Part shown: in pieces, positions 35,103 to 44,293 of the stretch | How positions within the stretch are numbered: the stretch's first letter is position 1 | Layout of the letters: every line of letters begins with the position of its first letter | Source of the DNA: JACPPO01 sp965262505 | Lineage (GTDB): Bacteria; Acidobacteriota; Vicinamibacteria; Vicinamibacterales; UBA2999 | DNA: 64,000 nt | Direction of reading: 5' to 3' | Assembly: GCA_965262505.1 (NCBI GenBank) | Contig: CBDHFM010000030.1 | Location: 744,001-808,000, forward strand | Translations under genes and position numbers: made by a program | The notes under the pieces: generated by a model | What the model saw: only the letters and a program-made list of their open reading frames with translations | Database searches by the model: none | Told to the model about the DNA's origin: nothing

Positions 35103-36701
35103 CTATGCCGTTGACGCGGACTGCTCTTCGTAGGTGCCTTTGAAATCAACGACGCGGCCCCGGTCGAACCACCAGACACGGGTCCCGACTTCCTCGAGCA
35201 GGTCCTGGTCGTGCGTGACGAGGAACACCGTTCCTTCGTAGCGCTGGAGTGCCACGTTCAGCGCGTTGATCGATTCCAGGTCGAGGTGATTGGTTGGCTC
35301 GTCGAGGACGAGCACGTTCGGGTTTTGCAGCATGATCCGGCAGAAGAGCAGACGTGCCGTCTCGCCTCCCGACAGCGCCTCGGTCGGCTTGTGGCCTTCC
35401 TCGCCGCTGAAGAGCATCTGCCCGAGGAGCCCGTGGATGTCCTGACGCGACGCGTCAGGATCGAATCGATGCAGCCACTCGGCCGCCGTCAGCCCCCTCT
35501 CGATTTCGCCAGCATGATCCTGCGGAAAGTAGCCGATCGACACTTCGTGCCCCCAGCGGAGCGTTCCCTCATCGAGGTTGCCGGGCGACGCTGGCATGCC
35601 GGGGGCGTCTGCGAGGAGCGCTTTGAGGAGCGTCGTCTTGCCGACGCCGTTACGCCCGATCAGCACGATCCGGTCGCCGCGGTTCACGATCGCGTCGAAC
35701 CCGGAGACTATCGATGTCGGTCCGTACGCCTTGGCGAGGCCGTCGCATTCGAGGGCGACCTTGCCGGACGGCCGGCGCGTCAGGAACCTGATATACGGGC
35801 GCTGGATGTTCGAGCGGGCCAGTTCGGTGGTCCGGAGCCGCTCGACCTCCTTGCGTCGTGACGTGACCTGACTCGCACGCGTGCCCGCGCCGAAGCGGGA
35901 GATGAAGTCGTTGAGCTGCGCGATCTTCTTCTCGCGTTGTGCGTTCCCGGCCTCGATGGTCGTCCGGATTTGGGTCTTGGCCACGACCATGTCGTCATAG
36001 CCGCCGGTATACGTGATGATCGTCTCGTAGTCGATGTCGGCGATGTGCGTGCAGATGTCGTTTAGGAAGTGCCGGTCGTGCGAGATGACGATGAGCGTGC
36101 CTTCGTAGCGGCTGAGAAACTGCTGCAGCCAGTGGATCGAGTCGAGGTCCAGGTGGTTCGTCGGCTCGTCGAGCAGCAGCGCCTCGGGCTGGCCGTAGAG
36201 GGCCTGCGCCAGGAGCACCCGGACTTTCTGTCCGCCCTGCAACTCGGCCATCGTCCGGTCGTGGAACGCATCTGGGATGTCGAGCCCCTGCAGCAACACG
36301 GCGGCGTCGCTCTCCGCCGAGTAGCCGTCCTCCTCGCCGACGATGCCTTCGAGCTCGCCGAGGCGCATGCCGTCCTCGTTCGACATGTCGGCGCGAGCAT
36401 AGAGCGCGTCTCGCTCGGCCAGCGCGGTCCAGAGCCGCTCATTGCCCATGACGACGGTGTCGATCACGCGATACTCGTCGAAGGCGTAGTGATCCTGACG
36501 CAGCACGCCGAGTTTGCGGGGACGGACGACCGTCCCGCGCTGTGGGTCGATGTCTCCCGTCAGCAGTTTCATGAAGGTGGACTTACCCGAGCCGTTCGGG
36601 CCGGTGAGCCCATAGCGACGCCCCGCCGAAAACGTCGTCGTGACGTCCTCGAACAGGACCTTCGAGCCGTAACGCATGGACACACCACTGACAGCAATCA
36701 T
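35103..36701 (-). CDS. ABC-F family ATPase (YbiT-like)
   Basis: 532 residues with two ABC domains and no membrane segments. Domain 1: Walker A GPNGSGKST at 34-42, the signature-like LQGGQKVRVLLAQAL, Walker B ALLLDEPTNHLDLDS. Linker about 240-310, basic and helical. Domain 2: Walker A GRNGVGKTT, signature LSGGETARLLF, Walker B VLVLDEPTNHLDLES. ABC-F proteins act on the ribosome, resolving stalled or mis-set peptidyl-tRNA. The first signature is LQGGQ rather than LSGGQ, seen in the YbiT branch. Complete; ATG at 36701. Monocistronic. Confidence 0.93.
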   Translation of the reverse strand: MIAVSGVSMRYGSKVLFEDVTTTFSAGRRYGLTGPNGSGKSTFMKLLTGDIDPQRGTVVRPRKLGVLRQDHYAFDEYRVIDTVVMGNERLWTALAERDALYARADMSNEDGMRLGELEGIVGEEDGYSAESDAAVLLQGLDIPDAFHDRTMAELQGGQKVRVLLAQALYGQPEALLLDEPTNHLDLDSIHWLQQFLSRYEGTLIVISHDRHFLNDICTHIADIDYETIITYTGGYDDMVVAKTQIRTTIEAGNAQREKKIAQLNDFISRFGAGTRASQVTSRRKEVERLRTTELARSNIQRPYIRFLTRRPSGKVALECDGLAKAYGPTSIVSGFDAIVNRGDRIVLIGRNGVGKTTLLKALLADAPGMPASPGNLDEGTLRWGHEVSIGYFPQDHAGEIERGLTAAEWLHRFDPDASRQDIHGLLGQMLFSGEEGHKPTEALSGGETARLLFCRIMLQNPNVLVLDEPTNHLDLESINALNVALQRYEGTVFLVTHDQDLLEEVGTRVWWFDRGRVVDFKGTYEEQSASTA

Positions 36702-36878
36702 GAGCGCGGATCCTCGAATGGGGAATTCCTGGCGCGAGTGAATTTTCTATTCTAACAAACGCCGGCTGGGCCTTGGGCTCTGGCGAGCTTTCGTCAACTT
36801 GACTGTGAGCATGATCCCCCCTGCCTGACGGGGTCGCTCCATGACACCGGTGGGTGCCGGTGGGTGGTGGCCTGACCC
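36702..36878. other. Spacer with IS6-type end scrap
   Basis: CGAGCTTTCGTCAACTTGAC at 36782-36801 matches the right end of the miniature elements, but no left partner is seen. Nothing else recognised. Confidence 0.45.
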
Positions 36879-37330
36879 TTAACTTGACTGACCTTCGGTC
36901 CTCGCCATTGATCTGTCGGTCATCGTCCGTCGGCGAATCGTATGGCTGCTAGCTGACGTGAGGCGTGCGAGATGCTGGTCGTGTATCGCAATCTCCTCGG
37001 TGAGAGCCATCCAGCGGCGGGCGAGCGCCCGGAGGGTATGCTTGGCGGACGCAGTGGGCGTGTCGAGGGGGCCCGGTCGGAGTCCGGCGCAGCGCGTGAG
37101 CAGGCCGTGATCGGTGAGGTCGTGGAGGGCTTCTCGCAGGACCGGCGAGGCGTGCACGACGATCTGCTTCAGCGTGTTCATCGCCGTGGTGCGCGCCTTC
37201 ACCGCGGTATCCCGCGTGATCTTGAGCTGGCGCATCATCTCGACGGCGCCGTCCGCGGTCTTGGGGATGGCCGTCGACTGACCCGCCAGTACGGACCGCG
37301 CGGCGACCTCCGCGTCGATGGTGTCGGACT
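36879..37330 (-). mobile_element. IS110 transposase central scrap
   Basis: Frame SDTIDAEVAARSVLAGQSTA, IPKTADGAVEMMRQLKITRD, AVKARTTAMNTLKQIVV, LARRWMALTEEIAIHDQHLA. This is the end of the DEDD domain and the start of the Transposase_20 region of IS110. The N-terminal catalytic part is missing, cut at about 37330 by the IS5 scrap. Confidence 0.75.
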
Positions 37331-37779
37331 TGATCGAGGCGCTCCACGCCGACCTCGCACGCGTCACGGCCGACGCGGCCTACGACACGATCGCGTTCTA
37401 CGCGGCGGCCACGGCCCGGGACGCAATCGTCGTGGTCCCTCCGAACAAGGCGGCACGGGTGTCGCGACGGAGACCACGGTCGAGCGCTCGGGATCGCACG
37501 ATCCGGAAGATGAAGCAGATCGGGCGCCGTCGGTGGAAGGCGGAGGCTGGGTATTATCGGCAGGCCCGCGTGGAGAACGCCGTCTTCCGGTACAAGTCGA
37601 TCATCGGGGATCGCCTTCGCGCCCGAGCTCCCGGAGGGCAACAAGCCGAGGTGCTCATCGCGTGCCACATCTTGAATCAGATGACCGACCTGGGAAGGCC
37701 AGACTCGTACGCCATCGGCCGATGAAAGTCCCCCGGGTCGGGATCGTTCTGGGTGGGGTTCGATTCATGCGCCAACGCC
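37331..37779 (+). mobile_element. IS5-family transposase C-terminal part and right end
   Basis: Frame ending at 37725: DLARVTADAAYDTIAFYAAA, RDAIVVVPPNKAARVSRR, IGRRRWKAEAGYYRQARVEN, FRYKSIIGDRLRAR. The Asp and Glu of the DDE core are visible. The end is GATTCATGCGCCAACGCC at 37762-37779. The matching N terminus is the scrap at 30099. Confidence 0.8.
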
Positions 37780-37882
37780 AGCTCGACCGTCAAGTCACGC
37801 GGGCAAAAAGACAGTCTCTGACACTGGGGGGCCGAGAGAGTCGTCCTCTTGCTCTTTCCGAACGACCCACTGAGCCGATCCG

Positions 37883-38503
37883 ATGCAGAATGCGAAGCCG
37901 ATGCAATTCGTCGTAACCAGTAGAAGCGAAATCTGGGCGACTTCGCATGGCAACCTCTATCTCGAGTGCGAGACCGATCGCGGAACCGTTGCGTTCTGGG
38001 GAAAGACCGAAAACACAAGGAACATCGATTCGGTCGAGTCGAAGGTGCCACCTTTCAGTGTCAGCTGCGAAGTGATCGATGGTAGGTGGCCGCAGCATCG
38101 CTACTGGGTCATGGAGAGCAAGCGCCTGACATTCGGCAGGCCCATGCCAGCCAGGTCGAAGGCCCTGCGGGTGCCCGACTTCTCGGCGGTCAGGACAAAG
38201 CCTGGTGACGTCAGCGCCGACGAACTCAATCAGTGGCGTCGACGATTGCTGCGCTTGCTCGATCGCTTGTTCGGGGCTGGGGAGCCGCGACAGGGACCAA
38301 TTAGTCGCATCACGGAACTCAAGCGCGACGGCCGGATTCCTCGAAAGACCGCCGCACTCATGATCGCCGTGACGGAAGTCCGCAATGCCTCGGAGCACCC
38401 AGGTGAGCAGCCAACTCCATCCGAAAGCCTGGCGGCGAGGAGTGCGTGGGAAGCTGTGACCGAATGGGCCATGTTACATGGCATCGATCCGAACTCACTC
38501 TAA
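37883..38503 (+). CDS. Uncharacterised protein with HEPN/DUF4145-like C terminus
   Basis: 206 residues. N-terminal half is beta-rich (QFVVTSRSEIWATSHGNLYL, TVAFWGKTENTRNIDS, VSCEVIDGRWPQHRYWVME). The C-terminal half is helical: LNQWRRRLLRLLDRLFG, RITELKRDGRIPRKTAALM, IAVTEVRNASEHPGEQPTPS, WEAVTEWAMLHG. The RNxxxH sequence (RNASEH) fits the Rx4-6H motif of HEPN RNases and of DUF4145-like domains. It lies in a decayed defence-type island 90 bases before another unknown gene. RNase activity is a guess from that motif. Confidence 0.6.
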   Translation: MQNAKPMQFVVTSRSEIWATSHGNLYLECETDRGTVAFWGKTENTRNIDSVESKVPPFSVSCEVIDGRWPQHRYWVMESKRLTFGRPMPARSKALRVPDFSAVRTKPGDVSADELNQWRRRLLRLLDRLFGAGEPRQGPISRITELKRDGRIPRKTAALMIAVTEVRNASEHPGEQPTPSESLAARSAWEAVTEWAMLHGIDPNSL

Positions 38504-38593
38504 ACTGCGGTCTAACCTGCGCTGCAGCCGACGGCGGCCGGTGCAAGTATAGGCCGCCGCGGCTGAGCACCAGCTTTAGACGGCTCAAACGTC

Positions 38594-39301
38594 ATGGCTA
38601 GCCAACAAGACGAAGACGAACTGCGGGTATTTCGCTCGTTCATCGAGTGCGCTGGGCTTGACGTTGCGCCGGGCAGCATTGAGAAGCTGCAGCCGCCCGA
38701 GCCGGACATTCAGTGCCTTCTGGGCGGGAAAGGTCCCACTTGTTTCGAGCTAGTCGAAATCATCGACTCTCAGCTGGCGCGAGCGTTCGGCAATTCGCTG
38801 AAATTCCAGCAGCGCCTGTCTGATGCCGCCGCGAATGGTCAACTTCCAGCTCTGACCGACGCCCTTCTTTCCGTGAGCTTTGTGCATACAAGCACGGCTG
38901 CGCAAAGAGGCGGCGCCATACCGACGCTGATGACAACGTTGCAGGCGCTTCCGGCCGGCTTTCACGGCGATGTCTCTCTGGACACAGACGGCGCTCTGCG
39001 TGGCGTCGTGAGAAAGATGCGGGTCACAAGAGGGGAGTTCGTCGGGCCAATCTTTCAAGTCGACGGTGCGACCTTCATCTCGGACCCCGTAATCGAACAA
39101 ATCGACGGCAAGTTGAAGAAGCGGTACGCAACCAGCAGCCGTCTTGAGCTGCTAGCGTTCTACGAACTCCATCCTACTCAGCGTGCTGAGTATCAACTGC
39201 CAGCTGTTGGAGAGTTCGTCCGCAACAATCTGAATTCGTCCAAGTTCTCTCGGGTGTGGGTCTTCGATGCTGAAAACGGGGCGGTGCTCTACTGCTCCTA
39301 A
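38594..39301 (+). CDS. Uncharacterised protein, possible PD-(D/E)xK nuclease fold
   Basis: 235 residues. Near the start, QPPEPDIQCLLGGKGPTCFE followed by LVEIID resembles the Asp ... E-x-E/V core of PD-(D/E)xK enzymes (PDI then hydrophobic strand FELVEI). The middle has ALLSVSFVHTSTAAQRGG and the end SSKFSRVWVFDAENGAVLYC. No family name can be given. The location between the HEPN-like gene and an integrase scrap fits an accessory island. Confidence 0.55.
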   Translation: MASQQDEDELRVFRSFIECAGLDVAPGSIEKLQPPEPDIQCLLGGKGPTCFELVEIIDSQLARAFGNSLKFQQRLSDAAANGQLPALTDALLSVSFVHTSTAAQRGGAIPTLMTTLQALPAGFHGDVSLDTDGALRGVVRKMRVTRGEFVGPIFQVDGATFISDPVIEQIDGKLKKRYATSSRLELLAFYELHPTQRAEYQLPAVGEFVRNNLNSSKFSRVWVFDAENGAVLYCS

Positions 39302-39322
39302 ATCTTCGTTTCCGTTTTTGCT

Positions 39323-39469
39323 ATGGCGTTGTCGGGTCTGCTCAAGGACCTGGACATCGCCGCCGTGCCGCACGGGTTCCGGTCGTCCTTGCGCGACTGG
39401 GCGGCCGAGGAGACTAACCACTCGCGCGTCTATGATCGCTACGATTATGATGCCGAGAAGTGGGCTTGA
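39323..39469 (+). pseudogene. Tyrosine recombinase (integrase) C-terminal scrap
   Basis: The frame LLKDLDIAAVPHGFRSSLRD, WAAEETNHSR, VYDRYDYDAEKWA keeps the catalytic HGFRSxxRDW motif and the YDRYDYDAEK tail, but has lost the segment holding the Tyr nucleophile. Its end is replaced by an IS3 end. Confidence 0.7.
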
Positions 39470-39823
39470 TCCGGTTTCGTGGACATCGTCCGAAAGGTGG
39501 ATACGATGGCCAGAATGGGATCAAAGCAGGCAGGGAGACGAGCGCGACGACAGTTCGATGACGACTTCTGGGCCCAGGCGGTCCGTCTGGTATGTGACGA
39601 GGGCAAGACGGTCGGTGCGGCAGCCCGGGGCTTGGATCTCACGCCCTCGGTGCTGCGGCGGTGGGTGGAGCAGGCCCGGGCCGATCGCACGCGGGGACGC
39701 ACGGGCGTGACGACTGTGGAACGGGAAGAGCTGGCGCGGCTCCGCAAGGAGGTCCGCGAACTCCGCGTCGAGCGAGGCATCCTAAAAAAGCCGCGGTGGG
39801 TTCAGGTGCTCGGTGCAACGTGA
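39461..39823 (+). mobile_element. Truncated IS3 element (OrfA only)
   Basis: Left end TGGGCTTGATCCGGTTTCG matches the IS3 at 22773-24162. OrfA (ATG 39506) has RRQFDDDFWAQAVRLVCDEG, KTVGAAARGLDLTPSVLRRW and EELARLRKEVRELRVERGIL, then breaks off at the A6 run. OrfB is absent. Confidence 0.75.
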
Positions 39824-39859
39824 CGGAGGACCAAGCCCACACCCCAGGCGAATCCCGGC

Positions 39860-40389
39860 ATGGACGAGGACCAGGTGTTTGCGGCCCTCCAGAGACCGCC
39901 TTTGACTTGGCGCGTCGATCTGACGAACGTGGACACGTCGTCCTCCAACAGCCCCTATTTTCTGGCGTATCAAGGCCGCGCAAGTGAAACTCGGGGATCG
40001 GGGGTTCCTCTCCCGAGACATCACCGTGCTCGACCTGTTGATGAACCGCAGCGATGTCCATCACGTCTACCCGCGCAACCACCTGAAGAAACAGGGTCTG
40101 GCACGGGGCCGCTACAATCAGATTGCGAATTTCGTCCTCGCCCAGAGCGAGATCAACATCGCCATCGGCGACCGGGCACCGGAGGTCTACTTCAAGGAAC
40201 TCGCCGAACAGTGTGCCGGTGGAAAGAAAAAGTACGGCGGGATCACCGATGTCGCTGAGATGCGCGTGAACCTACGGATGAGCTGTTTGCCGGAATCTCT
40301 CCTGGACGGCCCCGGACTACGACGGTTTTCTGGAGGAGCGCCGCAAACTCATGGCGCTGAAGATCAAGTCCTGGTTTGAGGCGCTCTAA
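39860..40389 (+). pseudogene. GmrSD/DUF262-DUF1524-like remnant
   Basis: Three frames together give a conserved C-terminal part: FAALQRPPLTWRVDLTNVDT, SPYFLAYQ (frame 1), VKLGDRGFLSRDITVLDLLM, DVHHVYPRNHLKKQGLARG, YNQIANFVLAQSEINIAIGD (frame 2), then DYDGFLEERRKLMALKIKS, WFEAL and a stop at 40389 (frame 3). DVHHVYPRNHLKK and NQIAN are the HNH-type DUF1524 nuclease motifs of type IV GmrSD enzymes, which attack modified phage DNA. The N-terminal DUF262 NTPase part is missing and at least two frameshifts are present. Confidence 0.75.
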
Positions 40390-40423
40390 TGATCGCCGAC
40401 CTCCGAGTTCGTAGAGGACCAGT

Positions 40424-42037
40424 ATGCCCACCGAGTTCTTGATTCCCGGTGCCGATGGAGACATTCGGTTCCTCATCTCCCGCGGCAGCACCATCACGTT
40501 CTGCGGGGCGAACGGCAGCGGCAAGACACGCCTCGCCGTCCACATCGAACAGCAACTCGGCCTCGCGGCACACAGGATCTCGGCCCACCGCGCCCTGTCC
40601 CTCAATCCACGCGTGCCCAAGATCTCCGAGAGCGAAGCCCTGAGCCGCTTAAGGACCGGTGTTAAAGACAGCGATCGCCGCGCCAATCTATTGCCGTACA
40701 GATCCGGCCGCCGCTGGGGAGACCAGGAAGCCACCGGGCTGCTCAACGACTACGACTACCTTGTGCAGGCGCTCTTCGCCGAACAGACGAACACTGCACT
40801 AGAGAGCCACAGGCGTCTTCGTGCCGGGCCTGCCGATACTGCCGAACTGACCAAGTTCGAGAAGCTGTCGGAGATCTGGGACCGTCTCCTGCCGCATCGA
40901 AAACTGGACATTGGCGGCGACGACATCACCGTCCGCACTCCGGACAACGGCGCCACCTACACGGCCTCGGACATGAGCGACGGCGAGAGAGCTGTCTTTT
41001 ACTTAGTGGGACAGACCTTGGTCGCGGGTGAGGACTCCGTTCTCGTCATCGACGAGCCGGAACTCCACCTTCACCCCTCGATCATGACGCTCCTATGGGA
41101 CGAACTCGGCGCCGCGAGGCCCGATTGCGCTTTCGTGTTTATCACGCACAGCCTCGAGTTCGCAGCTGCCAGGCCTGGCGCCAAGTACGTCGTCCGCGAG
41201 TACCAGACCGGCCCCGCGTGGACCATCGACCCAGTGCCCCACGATACCGGTTTCAGCGAGGAGTTCACCACGCTGATACTCGGCACCCGCCGGCCGGTCC
41301 TCTTCGTCGAAGGAACCGCCTCGAGTCTCGACCGGTCGATCTACGATGCCTGCTATCCTGACTACCTCGTCCTGCCCCTCGCATCCTGCGAGGCTGTCAT
41401 CCACGCGGTCGCTTCGATGCGGACCAATGCCGCCCTGACGCGCGTCACCTGCCACGGCATCGTGGACGGCGACCACCGTTCGGCCGACGAGATTGACTAC
41501 CTGCACGGACGTGGCGTTGTCGTACTCCCGGTCGCCGAATTAGAGAATATCTTTCTCCTACCGGAAGTCAGTCGCGCCATCGCGGCACACGAAGCCCATG
41601 AAGGCGACGGGCTCGACGCGCGGTTGAACGACCTCCGTCAAGCGGTCTTCGAGGGCATCACGTCGTCTGGCCAGAAACGCGCGACGGTATTGCAATACGT
41701 GACACGCCAGGTCGACCGACTGTTGAAGCGCATCGACCTCAGCGCCGCGACCAGCGTCGAGGAAATCGAGACCAGCTACGCCAATAGCGCCGGATCCCTC
41801 GCCGTAGGTGCTCTCGCCTCCCTTGCCGAGCATTAGATTGACTTGGCCATTCAGGCCGACGATCTTCCGGCCCTCCTCGTTTTCTACGAGAACAAGGGAC
41901 TGCTCGCGCTGGCGGCGAATCACCTAAAGGGCACCGACCTTAGTTCCTTCAAGGCTTGGCTCGATCGAATCCTCCGCAAGGGTTCGGCACCCGAACTGAC
42001 CAGGGCCATCCGCCATGCGCTGCAAGACCTACCTTGA
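40424..42037 (+). pseudogene. AAA ATPase with DUF4435 domain, broken by an in-frame TAG
   Basis: Frame from the ATG at 40424. Walker A GANGSGKTRLA at about residues 27-37, signature MSDGERAVFYLVGQTL, Walker B VLVIDEPELHLHPS and FVFITHSLEFA make an ABC/OLD-like ATPase. The DUF4435 part follows: RPVLFVEGTASSLDRSIYDA, VTCHGIVDGDHRSADEIDYL, GVVVLPVAELENIFLLPEV. A TAG at 41834-41836 stops it at residue 470, but the same frame continues for 66 sensible codons (LLVFYENKGLLALAANHLKG) to a TGA at 42037. Full length would be 537 residues. AAA-DUF4435 proteins occur in phage-defence loci. Confidence 0.8.
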
Positions 42038-42079
42038 TACACTCTCCGCTGCATCCGCGGTGCCGTCATGGTACTTACC

Positions 42080-42250
42080 GTATGCAAGACATAGAATCCG
42101 ACATGGGATACGACACACGCTGGCGCTCGTCTGACGGCGTCCTTGCCCTTCTGTCGCAAACGGCCGTTTACGACACATGCGGATCGGCTACGCCCGCGTC
42201 TCAAAGGCGGACGGCTCCCAGTCGCTGGATCTGCAGAGGTGCGCCATGCG
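42080..42250 (+). promoter_or_regulatory. res/tnpR module a
   Basis: Palindrome at 42152-42175 (arms TGTCGCAAACG / CGTTTACGACA), then an ATG at 42177 opening MRIGYARVSKADGSQSLDLQ, the N terminus of a serine resolvase, cut after 21 codons. A second conserved block (TATGCAAGACATAGAATC, GGGATACGACACACG) lies 72 bases upstream, the same spacing as in module c. It looks like a multi-subsite resolvase target. Confidence 0.7.
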
Positions 42251-42362
42251 TTCGCGGAGTGTCCCGACCTCGCCGCGCAGCGGTCAAGCCCACTCGGCTT
42301 ACACTTCCCTCGCCACAACAAACTCGGGCTGGTCCGACGTCAGGGAAAAGGAATAAACCGCC

Positions 42363-42674
42363 GTGCTGAATGAAATAGTGTTACTGAAAGATCTTACCGA
42401 CACAGAACGCATGATGTTCCAGTCGGAGCTTGCTGGAAGACGAAAGGACCCGACCACTGGCGTCCTGCTGTCCTTGTTCTTGGGCGGCTTCGGCGCTCAC
42501 CGCTTCTACCTGAGCCAGACAGGGATCGGCGTCCTGTACCTCTGCTTCTGCTGGACGTTCATTCCGGCGATCGCGGCATTGATTGAGTGCTTCCTGATGT
42601 CCGGGCGCGTTCGAAAACACAACGCGGCCATTGCTGAAGAGATCGTCACGAAACTCAAGGCGCTCAGAGGGTGA
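42363..42674 (+). CDS. TM2-domain membrane protein
   Basis: 103 residues from a GTG at 42363 with an AAAAGGA site upstream. The TM2 pattern is clear: KDPTTGVLLSLFLGGFGAHR, FYLSQTGIGVLYLCFCW, then FIPAIAALIECFLMSGRVRK. Two helices are joined by a short turn, with the family's DRFY-like HRFY motif. Short charged helices flank it. TM2 proteins are often accessory membrane partners; no specific role is known. It lies between res modules a and b with the DUF4062 gene 187 bases downstream. Confidence 0.88.
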   Translation: MLNEIVLLKDLTDTERMMFQSELAGRRKDPTTGVLLSLFLGGFGAHRFYLSQTGIGVLYLCFCWTFIPAIAALIECFLMSGRVRKHNAAIAEEIVTKLKALRG

Positions 42675-42861
42675 TCACAACGAGTTCCACCACGCGGCCA
42701 ACGTTGCCCATCCGCTGCGGCGACAAGCACACCAGACTTCGGAATCAGATGCGGCGTCTGTTTGGGTGCACGGTCACAGGTGCGCTCGTGCTCTCGCCGT
42801 CGCCGCCGGTAATCGCGCCGTCGCAACTCCGCCTCGTGGAACACCTCTAGCGCTGGTAACG

Positions 42862-44022
42862 ATGGCAGCACCCACCAGACCGCCTTGTGTCATGGTCAGC
42901 TCGACCTTCTACGATCTTCGTCAGATTCGCGACGATCTTCGCCAGTTCATCGAAGGCTTGGGCTATCGGCCGCTGCTCTCTGAGCATCCTTCGTTTCCCA
43001 TCGATCCTGACGCGACCACAATCGAGAACTGTCGCCGCCGAGTCGAGCAGGACGCTGATGTCCTTGTGCTTGTGATTGGTGGGCGCTACGGCAGCATCGA
43101 CGCCACGCCGAACAAGTCCGTCACGAACTTAGAGTACACGTCCGCGCGCCACAAACGCATACCTATCTACGTGTTTATCGACCCGCAAGTGCTCGCGTTG
43201 TTGCCTCTATGGAAGCGGAACCAGGCTGCCGATTTCTCCGAGCAGGTGGACTCGCCACGGTTGTTCGAGTTCATCGAACACGTGCGCACGATTGACGCCG
43301 TGTGGATGAATGAGTTCAGGATCGCGTGTGACATTACCGATGCCCTGCGCACCCAGTTCGCCTACCAGCAGCAGGCCGGACTGCGACTCCAGCGGCAGGC
43401 GGTTGGTCTGGCTGATCAGGACTGGTTGGACACGCTGCACGGTGAGGCTCTGCGCGTTGCGCTCGACCGACCACCACATTGGGAATATCTTCTATTTGCT
43501 ACCTCGCTGAGGGACGGTGTGGCGCGCCACCGTCGCCTTGCTCGTACTCACGCGCTGAAGATACCAATCGGTTTTGGTGAGGACGTACAAGACCCACTGG
43601 CGTGGATCAACGCCAGATTCAACGACGCGCAGCGTCTGGTAAGTACGCTGAACGACTTGATGGGTGCCATTCAAGAAGCGTTCGGACCTGTAGGTGTGTC
43701 CGGTGACACCGGCTCCATCATCTTCGTGACGGACACGATGGCCGACCTATATCGGGATGCCATCTTATGGGGGCTCCGGGTGCGGACCGCGAACGTCGAT
43801 GGGCAGTTTCAGCGACTCGTGACTGCGGTCGGCGACATGATGGATGATGTCGTACAGCAGCTCGCCCAGTTTGGACCGCACGTGAAGGCACAGCTCGAGG
43901 CGGCGATCGCCGCACCGAAGACCGGAGTGCCGGTCGAAATCACGCTCACAATCTCATTACCAGAATCAGCAATGCGATCGTTCAACGACGAACTGGCGCG
44001 GCTCACAAGCGGGGCACAATGA
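42862..44022 (+). CDS. DUF4062 (TIR-like) protein
   Basis: 386 residues from the ATG at 42862. The N-terminal DUF4062 domain is clear: CVMVSSTFYDLRQIRDDLRQ, FIEGLGYRPLLSEHPSFP, NCRRRVEQDADVLVLVIGG, YGSIDATPNKSVTNLEYTSA. It shares the flavodoxin-like core of TIR domains and is common at the N terminus of defence and NLR-like proteins. The C-terminal half (about 180-386) is helical and of no recognised family, ending TLTISLPESAMRSFNDELAR. No effector catalytic motif is recognised. Complete; the segment between res modules a and b holds only this gene and the TM2 gene. Confidence 0.8.
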   Translation: MAAPTRPPCVMVSSTFYDLRQIRDDLRQFIEGLGYRPLLSEHPSFPIDPDATTIENCRRRVEQDADVLVLVIGGRYGSIDATPNKSVTNLEYTSARHKRIPIYVFIDPQVLALLPLWKRNQAADFSEQVDSPRLFEFIEHVRTIDAVWMNEFRIACDITDALRTQFAYQQQAGLRLQRQAVGLADQDWLDTLHGEALRVALDRPPHWEYLLFATSLRDGVARHRRLARTHALKIPIGFGEDVQDPLAWINARFNDAQRLVSTLNDLMGAIQEAFGPVGVSGDTGSIIFVTDTMADLYRDAILWGLRVRTANVDGQFQRLVTAVGDMMDDVVQQLAQFGPHVKAQLEAAIAAPKTGVPVEITLTISLPESAMRSFNDELARLTSGAQ

Positions 44023-44148
44023 GGCCCAAAGAAGGCTCGGTAGCGCGTTGTCCGGGGCGTGACACGGGGGCTGCGCGACGGTCCGTGTACGAGGCGCGGT
44101 CTCGCGCGCGGGTACGGCGGCGCTGGCCGGACGGCGTCCTCGTCAGTG

Positions 44149-44293
44149 TGTCGCAAACGACCGTTTACGACACATGCTGATCAGCTACGCCCGCGTCTCG
44201 AAGGCGGACGGCTCCCAGTCGCTGGACCTGCAGCGCGACGCGCACGCTCCAGAGGCCGGCGCCGCCGTGGACACGCCCGGGCCCTCTATGTGA
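44149..44293 (+). promoter_or_regulatory. res/tnpR module b
   Basis: Palindrome 44149-44172, ATG 44174, resolvase N terminus LISYARVSKADGSQSLDLQR, frame closed at 44293 after 39 codons. From the palindrome onward it matches module g (63466) nearly base for base, into the PLP gene. The upstream sequence differs. Confidence 0.75.
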
